The notes below the pieces were generated by a model. The model worked only from the letters and a program-made list of their open reading frames with translations, was not told the origin of the DNA and made no database searches. Shown in pieces: positions 17,072 through 25,726 of a stretch of 42,476 nucleotides of DNA (position 1 is its first letter; each line of letters opens with the position of its first letter). Position numbers and translations under genes: made by a program. Origin of the DNA: an uncultured Lachnospiraceae bacterium (GTDB taxonomy: Bacteria; Bacillota; Clostridia; Lachnospirales; Lachnospiraceae); the NCBI GenBank assembly GCA_910584785.1, contig CAJUDX010000024.1, forward strand, positions 1 through 42,476, in the 5' to 3' direction.

Positions 17072-17935
17072 CTACTGGGTTAAATAAGCCGTGGCGACAT
17101 AGGCATCCTGCCCATCATAGTTAATGATCGTCCATTTCTCATCGTAAATGCCCATCACATTCACCTCAGTATCGGGGGCAAGCTGAACCAGGATTCGGGC
17201 TGTGGTCGAAGGTTCGGCGCGGACATTTAAAGTTTCCGTGGTTTTATAAACTCTTGGTGCAGTGGTAGTTTCTGGTGGTGCGGTAGTTTCTACCGGGCTT
17301 TCCGCTGGTGTTTCATTGCTTGGAATCGTAGGCTCTATGGTAGGCTGGTCCGTAGGATTTTCCGGTGCAGCGATTGTTGTCTGCGGCTGTGTGGGTTGGT
17401 TTTCCTCTGGTGCCTTGGGAATAAGCATGCGGATTAAAATAATCAGCAGTAAAATAATGATAATGGGAATAAAGATCCTCATAAAATCCTTAACCGGCGA
17501 TTTTCTTCGCTTTGCCCGTTTGCGGTTAGATCCGTCCGCCTTCGGTCTGGCTGGCGATGCTGCATTTGCCGTACGGTTTTGTGGTCTGCGGTTTCTGGGG
17601 GCAAAGGTTTGAAATTCCATAGAGAGAATATGGTAAGCAAGGTTTGCGTCGGAAGAACTGTCATGTCCTTCGTGAACCGCTTTATTTCCAATTATACGCA
17701 ACTTATGATAATGATCACGGGTAGTCTTGTCAATCCAGCGTCCTTCATATAGCTGGTCAATCATATCAGCCATATCACCTTCTACGATACAGGCCTTTTC
17801 AGCAAGGGATTTTACCATGTATTCCAGTGTTTGCCTAGCCTTAATCATAGCCAGATTATTTTGCTTTTTACTCAATAAACGTTCCATTTCCTTCACACCT
17901 TGCTGAATTTTATCCCAGGTGCCAACGTCTGCCAT
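17072..17935 (-). CDS. DUF4145-like membrane-anchored protein with C-terminal SH3b domain
   Basis: No exact function is known. The 287-residue protein has an N-terminal helical domain (about 15-112) like DUF4145, with the ARQTLEYMVKSL and YHKLRIIGNKAVHEG patterns. A very basic linker follows (136-147), then one membrane helix (151-172), a Pro/Thr-rich spacer (175-228), and a bacterial SH3 domain (229-287) with the typical TLNVRAEPSTTARIL start. The predicted topology puts the DUF4145 part inside and the SH3 part outside, near the wall. I chose the ATG at 17935, which follows AAGGAGG by 9 nt; the 43 extra upstream codons lack a ribosome site. It is transcribed divergently from trmB. Confidence 0.8.
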   Translation of the reverse strand: MADVGTWDKIQQGVKEMERLLSKKQNNLAMIKARQTLEYMVKSLAEKACIVEGDMADMIDQLYEGRWIDKTTRDHYHKLRIIGNKAVHEGHDSSSDANLAYHILSMEFQTFAPRNRRPQNRTANAASPARPKADGSNRKRAKRRKSPVKDFMRIFIPIIIILLLIILIRMLIPKAPEENQPTQPQTTIAAPENPTDQPTIEPTIPSNETPAESPVETTAPPETTTAPRVYKTTETLNVRAEPSTTARILVQLAPDTEVNVMGIYDEKWTIINYDGQDAYVATAYLTQ

Positions 17936-18013
17936 AAAATAAGTCCTCCTTAATTGTCTTAATATAGGCTGGATAAGTCTGCCCAGAAGATTCACGAATG
18001 TATTTATGGCTCT

Positions 18014-18019
18014 ATTATA
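18014..18019 (-). promoter_or_regulatory. Possible -10 box for the SH3-domain gene
   Basis: A perfect TATAAT occurs on the minus strand 79 bp before the start codon. The -35 region (around GTGCAC, 17 bp upstream) is poor, so this is a tentative call. Confidence 0.4.
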
Positions 18020-18066
18020 CTCGATTTCGACAAAATGTGCACCTGATTTTCGCAAATTTTCCATGA

Positions 18067-18095
18067 TTGCAAAAATTTCCTGAGAATGTTATACT
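18067..18095 (+). promoter_or_regulatory. trmB promoter
   Basis: TTGCAA (18067-18072), a 17-bp spacer and TATACT (18090-18095) preceded by TGT (extended -10) form a good sigma-A-type promoter. Transcription from about 18102 supports the downstream trmB start at 18166. Confidence 0.75.
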
Positions 18096-18165
18096 TTTAG
18101 GTGCCAAGAGCAATTTTTGGATACACGCTAAGGAAAAGTTCAAGAAAAGAAGGAGGACGCAAAGC

Positions 18166-18801
18166 ATGAGACTGCGCCATATTCCCGGTTCGGAGGAAGC
18201 CATTGCCTCCAGTCCCTTTGTGGTTCAGGAGCCAGAAAAACAAAAGGGAAATTGGCACGCCCTGTTTGGCAATGCAAATCCCATTGCAATTGAGGTGGGC
18301 ATGGGAAAGGGGCGATTTATGATGGAGCTGGCAGGGGAAAATCCAGATTGGAATTATATTGGTATTGAGCGTTATTCCAGTGTGCTTCTTCGCGGGTTGG
18401 AAAAGCGAAAGGAACTGGATTTGCCCAATATCTGGTTTTTATGTGTAGATGCAAAGGATTTAGGAAATAGTTTTGTTCAGGGTGAGGTGGAAAGAATATA
18501 TCTGAATTTTTCTGATCCCTGGCCAAAGGATCGCCATGCCAAGCGCAGGCTGACTTCCCCGGATTTTTTAAAGGTTTATGATCAGATCCTGGCGAAGGAA
18601 GGCACATTGGAGTTTAAGACGGATAACCAGGGACTGTTTGCCTATTCCATGGAAGTGATTCCGGCAGCAGGATGGAAAATCCTGGATTATACGAATGACT
18701 TACATCATTCGCTTATGTTTAAGGGGAATGTAATGACCGAATATGAGGCAAAATTTTCAGCAAAAGGGAATCCGATTTATAAATTAATTGCCAGGCGGTA
18801 A
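18166..18801 (+). CDS. trmB: tRNA (guanine-N7-)-methyltransferase
   Basis: This enzyme uses S-adenosylmethionine to methylate G46 in the variable loop of tRNAs. The 211-residue protein contains the SAM-binding IEVGMGKGRF motif (about 43-52), the YIGIERY acidic motif and the highly diagnostic NFSDPWPKDRHAKRRL segment. The C-terminus matches the family (TEYEAKF...GNPIYKL). The reading frame is open back to 18067, but that ATG sits in the promoter -35 region; the ATG at 18166 has AGGAGG at 8-9 nt. It starts a plus-strand group with a small ORF and thioredoxin. Confidence 0.96.
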   Translation: MRLRHIPGSEEAIASSPFVVQEPEKQKGNWHALFGNANPIAIEVGMGKGRFMMELAGENPDWNYIGIERYSSVLLRGLEKRKELDLPNIWFLCVDAKDLGNSFVQGEVERIYLNFSDPWPKDRHAKRRLTSPDFLKVYDQILAKEGTLEFKTDNQGLFAYSMEVIPAAGWKILDYTNDLHHSLMFKGNVMTEYEAKFSAKGNPIYKLIARR

Positions 18802-18872
18802 AAAAGCAGAGAAAAGGAAAAACGGCATGAATTGCTGCATAAGATAAAAAAAGAGAAAAAGGTGGCTTTGCC

Positions 18873-19016
18873 GTGAGCATTACGGAGCAGATTCAAAAAA
18901 ATTTAGGAAAAAAATTCAGCGGGAATCTGGCATTGAATAAAGAGGTGCTTCGTTGGAAAAAATCATTAACAGAGGTTAATAAAAAGCTTGGCGGAGGAAA
19001 GAAAAAAGGGGAATAG
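18873..19016 (+). CDS. Small basic ORF, 47 residues, unknown
   Basis: An open frame from a GTG encodes a 47-residue polar, basic peptide that begins SITEQIQKNLGKKF and ends in a Gly/Lys-rich tail. A weak AAAGGTGG lies about 8 nt upstream. It sits between trmB and the thioredoxin gene on the same strand. I do not recognise a family. It may be a genuine small protein or chance, and comparative data would decide. Confidence 0.4.
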   Translation: MSITEQIQKNLGKKFSGNLALNKEVLRWKKSLTEVNKKLGGGKKKGE

Positions 19017-19069
19017 GCAGTTAGAGGGAGAAAAAATAAAGGATAAAAACATAAAGGAGGAAGAAAGTG

Positions 19070-19390
19070 ATGGTACAGACATTAACCACAGCAGAGTTTC
19101 AGGAAAAGGTATTGGGTGCAGAAAAAGTTGTTTTGGTGGACTTTTACGCAGATTGGTGCGTGCCTTGTAAGATGTTTGCGCCGGTATTTGATGCGGTGGC
19201 TGAGGAACTTGGCGATCAAATGGTGTTTGGAAAGCTAAATGTCGATGAAAATATGGAAATTGCTGAAAATTATCAAGTATCCCATATACCAACCTTGATT
19301 TTATTTAAGGATGGAAAGGTATTAAATCGGATAAGCCAAAGCCTTACCAAGGCTGATTTACGGGAATTTATTCGTGCAAATATAAGATAA
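19070..19390 (+). CDS. trxA: Thioredoxin
   Basis: This is a cytoplasmic dithiol oxidoreductase that reduces protein disulfides. The 106-residue protein has the classic fold signature: VVLVDFYADWCVPCK (active site WCVPC, a variant of the usual WCGPC), the KLNVDEN segment and the cis-proline region SHIPTLILFKDGK. A strong AAAGGAGG is followed by GTG at 19067 and ATG at 19070; I chose the ATG for its 9-nt spacing, but the GTG would add only one residue. The Val at the third active-site position is seen in some clostridial thioredoxins and should shift its redox potential. Confidence 0.93.
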   Translation: MVQTLTTAEFQEKVLGAEKVVLVDFYADWCVPCKMFAPVFDAVAEELGDQMVFGKLNVDENMEIAENYQVSHIPTLILFKDGKVLNRISQSLTKADLREFIRANIR

Positions 19391-19466
19391 AGGGGATAAA
19401 TGAACGAGATTTTTTGGTAAAATTAAATATTTATTAAGAAAGAGTAAAAAAAGAAGAAAATAGGGG

Positions 19467-19495
19467 TTGACATTTTCAGCCCCTTATTGTAGAAT
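19467..19495 (+). promoter_or_regulatory. Promoter of tRNA-Lys copy 1
   Basis: TTGACA (19467-19472), a 17-bp spacer and TAGAAT (19490-19495) lie about 50 bp upstream of the tRNA. This is a near-consensus sigma-A promoter. Confidence 0.8.
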
Positions 19496-19546
19496 ACAGT
19501 CAGTTTCGATGCGATGAAAGTGTTATCGTTTGAAACAAAAGAAGAA

Positions 19547-19619
19547 GCGCCCTTAGCTCAGTTGGTAGAGCAGTAGACTCTTAATCTATTTGTCCAGGGT
19601 TCGAGTCCCTGAGGGCGCA
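19547..19619 (+). tRNA. tRNA-Lys(CTT), copy 1
   Basis: A complete 73-nt cloverleaf: acceptor GCGCCCT/AGGGCGC, D-arm GCTC/GAGC, anticodon stem GTAGA/TCTAT with loop CTCTTAA (anticodon CTT, reads AAG), T-arm CAGGG/CCCTG with TTCGAGT loop, and discriminator A. No CCA is encoded. It is identical over its full length to the copy at 19828-19900. Confidence 0.97.
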
Positions 19620-19784
19620 TTGGAAGGTTCTGTTTTGGCAGGCTGTGAACTGCTGGGGCGGGGCTTTCTTTGTGTTTGAAAGTGAAATAAGAATGAAATC
19701 ATCATGAATAAAGCCGTGAAAAGAATTGAGAAAAATTGAGAAAAATAATCGAAAAACATAATCGAAAAATAATGAAAAAAATGC

Positions 19785-19813
19785 TTGACTTTTTTAATTT
19801 GCCGATTTATAAT
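19785..19813 (+). promoter_or_regulatory. Promoter of tRNA-Lys copy 2
   Basis: TTGACT (19785-19790), a 17-bp spacer and a perfect TATAAT (19808-19813) lie just upstream. The 208-bp spacer between the tRNAs (19620-19827) is otherwise AT-rich with repeated GAAAAATAAT/ATTGAGAAAAA-like words and no gene. Confidence 0.8.
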
Positions 19814-19827
19814 AACAATCGTGTCAA

Positions 19828-19900
19828 GCGCCCTTAGCTCAGTTGGTAGAGCAGTAGACTCTTAATCTATTTGTCCAGGGTTCGAGTCCCTGAGGGCGCA
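19828..19900 (+). tRNA. tRNA-Lys(CTT), copy 2
   Basis: Base-for-base identical to the copy at 19547-19619, with the same CTT anticodon and no encoded CCA. It has its own promoter and a terminator directly after it. Confidence 0.97.
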
Positions 19901-19907
19901 TTTTTTT

Positions 19908-19952
19908 AACTCTGTTTTTGCAGCAGATTTGTTGCAGAAACAGAGTTTTTTT
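19908..19952 (+). terminator. Terminator after tRNA-Lys copy 2
   Basis: An inverted repeat (AACTCTGTTT...AAACAGAGTT, extended by GCA/TGC) is followed by TTTTTTT on the plus strand. It separates the tRNA from the following protein genes. Confidence 0.8.
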
Positions 19953-20000
19953 ATTATGATAGAGAGTGACAGGAAAAAACAGGAAAGGAGGGCAGAGAGG

Positions 20001-20432
20001 ATGTCATTTACCATCTATGCACAGATGAAGAAACTGGGGAAGCAGAAAAAAGCAGATATTGTTCCGGTTCCCTTTGTTTTGGAAAAAAAGCCGGAATCGG
20101 TTCAGGACTTGCTGGACGGTCTTGTTCGGCTTGGGGTCAGGGATTATAATGCTCGAAAGGATGCAGGTCAGATCCTTCCCTATCTGACCAAAGAAGAAAT
20201 TCAGGATAAAGCCTCTGCCGGGAAGGTTTCATTTAATGTTCACCAGGGAGAGGAAGCCGAGGAGGAGAAGGCTGTTGCTAATGCGGTACAGTGCTTTGAG
20301 GACGGAATTTATCGGGTGTTTGCAGGAGAAGATGAGCTGACTGAGCTCCACCAGGAAATTCCGTGGAAGGATGGCGAGGAACTTATCTTTACCTTTATTC
20401 GTCTGGCAATGTTAGCCGGGTGTTACTGGTAG
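20001..20432 (+). CDS. Unknown 143-residue protein upstream of the DUF4132 gene
   Basis: I cannot name a family. The protein is soluble and acidic in the middle (a GEEAEEEKAVANA stretch near 83-96), with no signal peptide or membrane helix. It begins SFTIYAQMKKLGKQKKADIV and ends with a helical, aromatic FTFIRLAMLAGCYW. The ATG at 20001 has AGGAGG at 9 nt; the 24 codons upstream lie in the previous terminator region and are not used. It precedes the giant DUF4132 gene by 38 bp on the same strand, so the two are very likely one operon and may act together. I saw no promoter I trust between 19953 and 20000. Confidence 0.75.
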   Translation: MSFTIYAQMKKLGKQKKADIVPVPFVLEKKPESVQDLLDGLVRLGVRDYNARKDAGQILPYLTKEEIQDKASAGKVSFNVHQGEEAEEEKAVANAVQCFEDGIYRVFAGEDELTELHQEIPWKDGEELIFTFIRLAMLAGCYW

Positions 20433-20470
20433 GAATACAGACTGTGGAGAGGAGGACGAAAAAATAATCT

Positions 20471-23400
20471 ATGGCAGAATTTACTTATGATTCGCGGAAA
20501 AAAATAACGGAAAAATGGCTGACAAGGATTAAGGACGGCGCAAGGGATTTATCGGATCGGGAGAAAAAGCTTCTTCCCTCGGCTTACCGCTATAACCTTC
20601 CGCGTCCTGAAGTGGAGTGGATGGAAAAGCTGCTGGAAGAGGAAACCTATTTAACACTGAGCGAGCTTTACCGGAAGGAATTTCCCCGCCTGGTTGCTGC
20701 ATGTGTTCCAGAAGGGATGGAGGAAACCTTTTACTATGCACTGGATCAGATGAATCAGTTTCAGATGACGGCTGGCTGGTGGCGGCGCAGTATGCGTTCA
20801 AAAAGCTATGTGCCCTTTGTCAGCAGCAGTGTGCATCTGCTCTGGGCGTGTTCGCGCCTGAACTATTACCGGTTTTCTCTGGGACAGGTTCTGACCGGAA
20901 GGATGGATGAACGGATCACCGATCCTGACTATCTGCTTCACGGTGAAGAAATTTATGACCATGCCCGGACGGAGTACTGGGCCTATGCGGGCATTCTGGC
21001 AGCCCAGATTGACTGCGGGAATCAGGAAACGATACAGGCCGTGAAGGACATCCTTTTAGGCGAGGGCAATACCGCTATGATCAGTCATGAGCTTATCCGG
21101 GGAATTGTGATGTGTAAAAATGATGACCTGTATAAGCTTTTAGGAGATTTCCTCTTGGCTGCCCGCCTTCAGGAGGGGGCAAGGCAGGCGGTGTGCGAAA
21201 CAATGGATGCAGGAAGACCGGAAGCTTTTCTTCATTTATTTAAGGTGATTGAGGACAATAACCTGGTGCGCTATTCTTCCATTAAGCGTGCGGTCAGCAC
21301 ATGGATTGGGATTTTTAATGAGAAAAGTGTGGATAGAATTACAGATAAACTGGTGCGCCTGATGGGGCAGTGTCTGCGGGATAAGGAGCTTTGTGAAGCT
21401 CAGCTTTTAACGGAGGATTCTGTTGCCATAAGCTGTGCGCTCTGGGCCAAGGGCTTTTATGATGTCAAAAGTGCAGTGGAGGCGGTAAAGAAGCTTGCCT
21501 GGGAGGGCAGCCGCCATCAGATTATGACGGCTTCCTATTTTGTTAACTCCATCCAGGATGCAGACCTGCGCCTTGAAATTTCCAAGGAGGTTATCCGCAG
21601 ATTTCCGGATGATTTGGAGCTTGACGCCTGCTATATGTCGGGATTGATTTATTTCCCCGGCGGATGCTTCCGCGAACTTCTTAATTATGGAAACTCTTAT
21701 TATTTATCGGATAAAAAGGTGGTTGCACCCAAAGCGCTGGAGCCGGAGCGCTATTTTGACAACAGAGAAGAGGCTGAGGAATATTATCAATACCTGCAAA
21801 ACATACTCCATCGGCTTCCGAAAAAGGGAATTACCATTGACCCTTGTATTTTCCCCTGGCATCAGGAAACACTCAGCCGCAGTGATGTAGTGTCCAGGAT
21901 GGCACTGATTGCCTGGATGCTTCAAAAGGAAAAATATCTCAATGAGGCTGTTTCACTGATTCCGCAGATGGACAGTGCCATCCGGCACTTGTTAGTCCGT
22001 GTCTTTTTATATCGTCCGGAAAGACCAGAACAAAAGGAGGTTCTGTTTGAACTGCTGCACAACCCGGAAAGTTACACGATGGAGGCTGCCTTCCAGTTAG
22101 TGAATGATTTATCACTGGAGGATGAGGATTATTGTAAGATCGAGAAAAACTTAAAATATAAAACCGGACGCGGAGAAACTCTTAAACTTCTGCGCAAACA
22201 AAGTATAGGCGGGCAGAAAGCAAGTATTTCCCGCCTGATTCAGACCAGTTCTGAGGAATGTCATATGGGTGCGCTGGATATGGCACTCAGCATAAAGCAG
22301 AAGCATCCGGAGGAATTTTCGGATATTCCTCCGATGCTTTCTGAGCTTAAACATCCTACAAGCAAGGTGCAGGTGCTTTTGGAGGAGCTGACCGGGGAGA
22401 GCAGCAGGGCGCAGGACATTGTGAATACACCGGGCTACGGGCTTTACGATCCGAAGAAGGAGTGGGTGATCCCGCCGGCCGATGCCGATACCCAAGAGGT
22501 ATTAAACCTCTTTTCACCGTTTTCTCAAGAGCAATGTGTGGAAATCTTAGAACACTTAAATGCGCTGATTGAAGAAAATAAGGACAGGGAGTATACCTCG
22601 GCCTGGGGAAATGAGATGGTGCTGGGGACACAGCTTGCAATCGTCCAGTACAGGCGAACTAACAAGGATTTGGAGGCATTAGACGAATATCCCTTCCGGG
22701 AACTTTGGGAAGAATTTTATCAAAAGGAAATCCGCACGCCGCAGAGGATGATGGTGCTCTACCTCTACCAGATATGCCGGGGCAATGCAGATTATTATAA
22801 GAAAAATCTTTCCTTCTATGCGGAAATGTTCGGACAGGAGAAAAAGGGGTTATTTTCCCGGAAGAAGCCGCCGTTTGAAGAACTGCTTACCGGGCTTCGC
22901 TATGGAAGCCAGGCAAGGCAGATCATCGATGCTTTGTTTAAACAGTATGTTCCCCCGGAGTTTTGCGCAAAATGGGGTATTGCAGGGATGGCAAGATTCC
23001 TTTCCCTGTTAAATGAAGAAAATGCTCTGTTTAAGACAGAGGAAACCCGGTGGAGGGAAAGTTATCCAATTACAGTGCGCAGACTTCATCTCCCGATCAT
23101 TCAGCAGATGTTTAACTGGCTATATCAGGCAGGCGAGGATCTCTGGGAAACCGCATTTTCCCTGCGTTTCCGCCTTCAGCTGGCTTATGACCAGTGGAAG
23201 GATAAGGAGCTGCGCCCCCGCTACGGAGGCTATCAGCAGCCCTATGTTCGGCTTAGGGATTTCGTGTGCTGCTGGGAAAGAGGAATCTGGGATAAATCCC
23301 TGGTTTATAAGGCTGTTTTCCATTTCCTGAGCCTTGGAGCAGTTTTAGCTCCGGTAAGCGCCGTGGAAAAGAAGGGCCTGCTGCATTACCGGGATGCGGA

Positions 23401-25642
23401 AATCAACAGTGTAAATGCCTTTTTTGGCAATCATGCGATTGAAGCTGTTGACGGAAAATACCGCTATGATAATCTTACTGAGGAAACCGTTCCGGCGATA
23501 AAGCTTGCCAGGGAGATTTACCGGGAGGCTGTTCCGATGGTACTGCAGGTAGAACTGAAGCGCGGGGAGCAGCAGACCCTGTTTTCCTCAAGTATTTCCA
23601 GCATTAACGTGATTTACGGAATTGATTATTTAGTTGCCATTATTACGGCATTGGGGAAGGATTCCTTCCAGCGGGGCTATGCTTACGGCTCCAGCTGTTT
23701 AGAGCGCAAAGGCGTACTCAGCCATCTTCTGCAGGTCTGCCATCCAAAGCCGGAAGAAACCGTTGCCGATTTAAAGAAGGCGTTAAAGGGAACGGACATT
23801 ACCAAGAAGCGCCTGGCAGAGCTGGCAATGTATGCGCCGCAGTGGATACCCATGTTAGCCGAATACTTAAAGCTTCCAAGTCTGCAGAGCGGATGCTATT
23901 ACTTTAAGGCACACACGAATGAAGGCTTTGATGAATATACGACCTCCATTATTGCCAAGTACACGCCCTTATCGCCGGAAGAGCTGCAGGGCGGGGCATT
24001 CGATATTAACTGGTTTTTTGAAGCCTATAAGCAGTTAGGAGAAACAAACTTTAAGCTGCTCTATGACGCAGCCAAGTACTCTTCCAGCGGAACTGCCCAT
24101 GGTCGTGCCAGAAAGTATGCGGATGCTGCACTGGGAAAGGTGGAAAAGGAAGCATTAAAAGAAGAAATCCATGCAAAGAGAAATAAAGATCTTCTGATGA
24201 GTATCGGCCTGCTTCCTTTTGCTAGGGGGAAGAAAAACGAAGAAGAGGATATTCTGGATCGCTATCAGTTCATCCAGCAGTTTAAGAAAGAAAGCACTGC
24301 GTTCGGTGCACAGCGGCGGGCAAGTGAAGGAAAGGCTGTAGATCTGGCTTTGCAGAATTTAAGCGTCCATGCAGGTTATACGGATGTTACCCGGCTGATC
24401 CTGCGCATGGAATCCAAGCTTGCCGAAAGCTTTGCCGATTCCTATGCATGGAAGAAGCTGGACGAGGCAGAGGAAATCGAATTGATGCTCTCCGTGGATG
24501 AAACCGGAAAGAGCAGCCTGCTTTGCAGAAAGGGAGAAAAGCTGTTAAAATCCATCCCGGCAAAGGTGAAAAAGAATGAACAGGTGTTATTGTACCAGGA
24601 GAGAAATAAAAAGCTTAAGGAGCAGTACCGCCGTACCCGCCAGATGATGGAACAGGCGATGGAGGATCGGACGTGGTTTGAGGTCTGGGAACTTCTGGAG
24701 CTGATGAAAAATCCGGTAGTCTGCCCCATCCTTGCGCCCCTGGTGCTGATGACGGAGAAAGAGCCTGTGCGCTTTGGCTTCCTGTCAAAAGAAGGCTTAA
24801 CGGACTGGTCCGGTGCCGTGTTGGGCCTGAAGCCGTCAGAGCGGGTATTGATTGCCCATCCATTTGATTTGTACCAGGACGGGCACTGGCAGGATTACCA
24901 GAGATACCTGTTTGAGCATACGATGAAGCAGCCCTTTAAACAGGTATTCCGTGAGCTGTATGTGAAGTTAGAAGAAGAGAGGGAGAAGGATAAATCCCTG
25001 ATGTTTGCCGGAAACCAGATTCAGCCACAGAAAACTGTGGCAACACTGCGCAGCCGGCGCTGGGTGGCTGACTATGAAGACGGCCTGCAGAAGGTTTACT
25101 ATAAGGAAAACATTATTGCCCGGATTTATGCCATGGCGGACTGGTTCTCCCCAAGTGATATTGAAGCGCCGACGCTGGAGTATGTGGTATTCTATCATCG
25201 AAAGACCTTTGAGGCAATGAAGCTGAACGAGATTCCCGATGTAATTTACAGTGAGGTAATGCGGGATGTCGATCTGGCAGTCAGCGTGGCTCATGCCGGC
25301 GGCGTCGATCCGGAAACCAGCCATTCGACCATTGAAATGCGTCAGATGATTGTTCAGTGCAATCTGGAACTGTTCAAGGTGAAAAATGTTAAGGTGGAAA
25401 AGAATCATGCTGTGATCGAAGGAAAACTGGGAAAATATACCGTGCATTTGGGAAGCGGTGTTGTACATCAAATGGGAAATGCCATGCTGAACATTATTCC
25501 CGTACACTCCCAGCACCGGGGCCGTATGTTCCTTCCCTTTGTGGATGACGATCCAAAGACTGCCGAGATTATGTCAAAAATTCTGCTGCTGGCGGATGAT
25601 ATGAAGATAAAAGATCCGAGTATCCTGGCACAGATCCGATAA
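20471..25642 (+). CDS. Giant DUF4132-family protein (MolR-like C-terminus), 1723 residues
   Basis: The function is unknown. The C-terminal part is recognisable. Residues about 1455-1590 match DUF4132 (VLIAHPFDLYQDGHWQDYQ, a Q-P-F motif, then LRSRRW). Residues about 1590-1723 match the domain that normally follows it (YSEVMRDVDLAVSVAHAGG, LGKYTVHLGSGVVH, IIPVHSQHRGRMFLPFVDDDPKT, ILLLADD.KIKDP). The N-terminal 1,400 residues look like helical repeats with many aromatic and charged residues, resembling a scaffold. There are no membrane helices and no P-loop that I can see. The ATG follows GGAGGACGAAAAAATCT with a long spacing. It is probably co-transcribed with the 143-residue gene and ends before a bidirectional terminator. 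Confidence 0.85.
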   Translation: MAEFTYDSRKKITEKWLTRIKDGARDLSDREKKLLPSAYRYNLPRPEVEWMEKLLEEETYLTLSELYRKEFPRLVAACVPEGMEETFYYALDQMNQFQMTAGWWRRSMRSKSYVPFVSSSVHLLWACSRLNYYRFSLGQVLTGRMDERITDPDYLLHGEEIYDHARTEYWAYAGILAAQIDCGNQETIQAVKDILLGEGNTAMISHELIRGIVMCKNDDLYKLLGDFLLAARLQEGARQAVCETMDAGRPEAFLHLFKVIEDNNLVRYSSIKRAVSTWIGIFNEKSVDRITDKLVRLMGQCLRDKELCEAQLLTEDSVAISCALWAKGFYDVKSAVEAVKKLAWEGSRHQIMTASYFVNSIQDADLRLEISKEVIRRFPDDLELDACYMSGLIYFPGGCFRELLNYGNSYYLSDKKVVAPKALEPERYFDNREEAEEYYQYLQNILHRLPKKGITIDPCIFPWHQETLSRSDVVSRMALIAWMLQKEKYLNEAVSLIPQMDSAIRHLLVRVFLYRPERPEQKEVLFELLHNPESYTMEAAFQLVNDLSLEDEDYCKIEKNLKYKTGRGETLKLLRKQSIGGQKASISRLIQTSSEECHMGALDMALSIKQKHPEEFSDIPPMLSELKHPTSKVQVLLEELTGESSRAQDIVNTPGYGLYDPKKEWVIPPADADTQEVLNLFSPFSQEQCVEILEHLNALIEENKDREYTSAWGNEMVLGTQLAIVQYRRTNKDLEALDEYPFRELWEEFYQKEIRTPQRMMVLYLYQICRGNADYYKKNLSFYAEMFGQEKKGLFSRKKPPFEELLTGLRYGSQARQIIDALFKQYVPPEFCAKWGIAGMARFLSLLNEENALFKTEETRWRESYPITVRRLHLPIIQQMFNWLYQAGEDLWETAFSLRFRLQLAYDQWKDKELRPRYGGYQQPYVRLRDFVCCWERGIWDKSLVYKAVFHFLSLGAVLAPVSAVEKKGLLHYRDAEINSVNAFFGNHAIEAVDGKYRYDNLTEETVPAIKLAREIYREAVPMVLQVELKRGEQQTLFSSSISSINVIYGIDYLVAIITALGKDSFQRGYAYGSSCLERKGVLSHLLQVCHPKPEETVADLKKALKGTDITKKRLAELAMYAPQWIPMLAEYLKLPSLQSGCYYFKAHTNEGFDEYTTSIIAKYTPLSPEELQGGAFDINWFFEAYKQLGETNFKLLYDAAKYSSSGTAHGRARKYADAALGKVEKEALKEEIHAKRNKDLLMSIGLLPFARGKKNEEEDILDRYQFIQQFKKESTAFGAQRRASEGKAVDLALQNLSVHAGYTDVTRLILRMESKLAESFADSYAWKKLDEAEEIELMLSVDETGKSSLLCRKGEKLLKSIPAKVKKNEQVLLYQERNKKLKEQYRRTRQMMEQAMEDRTWFEVWELLELMKNPVVCPILAPLVLMTEKEPVRFGFLSKEGLTDWSGAVLGLKPSERVLIAHPFDLYQDGHWQDYQRYLFEHTMKQPFKQVFRELYVKLEEEREKDKSLMFAGNQIQPQKTVATLRSRRWVADYEDGLQKVYYKENIIARIYAMADWFSPSDIEAPTLEYVVFYHRKTFEAMKLNEIPDVIYSEVMRDVDLAVSVAHAGGVDPETSHSTIEMRQMIVQCNLELFKVKNVKVEKNHAVIEGKLGKYTVHLGSGVVHQMGNAMLNIIPVHSQHRGRMFLPFVDDDPKTAEIMSKILLLADDMKIKDPSILAQIR

Positions 25643-25670
25643 GAGACAGAAAAAAAGATATAAACATGGT

Positions 25671-25715
25671 AAAAAAGAAAACGGACCGTAAAGTTTACGG
25701 CCTGTTTTCTTTTTT
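25671..25715. terminator. Bidirectional terminator between convergent genes
   Basis: The inverted repeat AAAAAAGAAAAC...GTTTTCTTTTTT with an inner CCGTAAA/TTTACGG stem lies between the plus-strand DUF4132 gene and the minus-strand hydrolase gene. T-runs are present in both directions. Confidence 0.85.
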
Positions 25716-25726
25716 CTATTTTAGTT

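Noticed and set aside
18067..18165. Longer N-terminus of trmB
   Set aside because: The upstream ATG overlaps the promoter -35 box and has no ribosome site; the ATG at 18166 has a good one.
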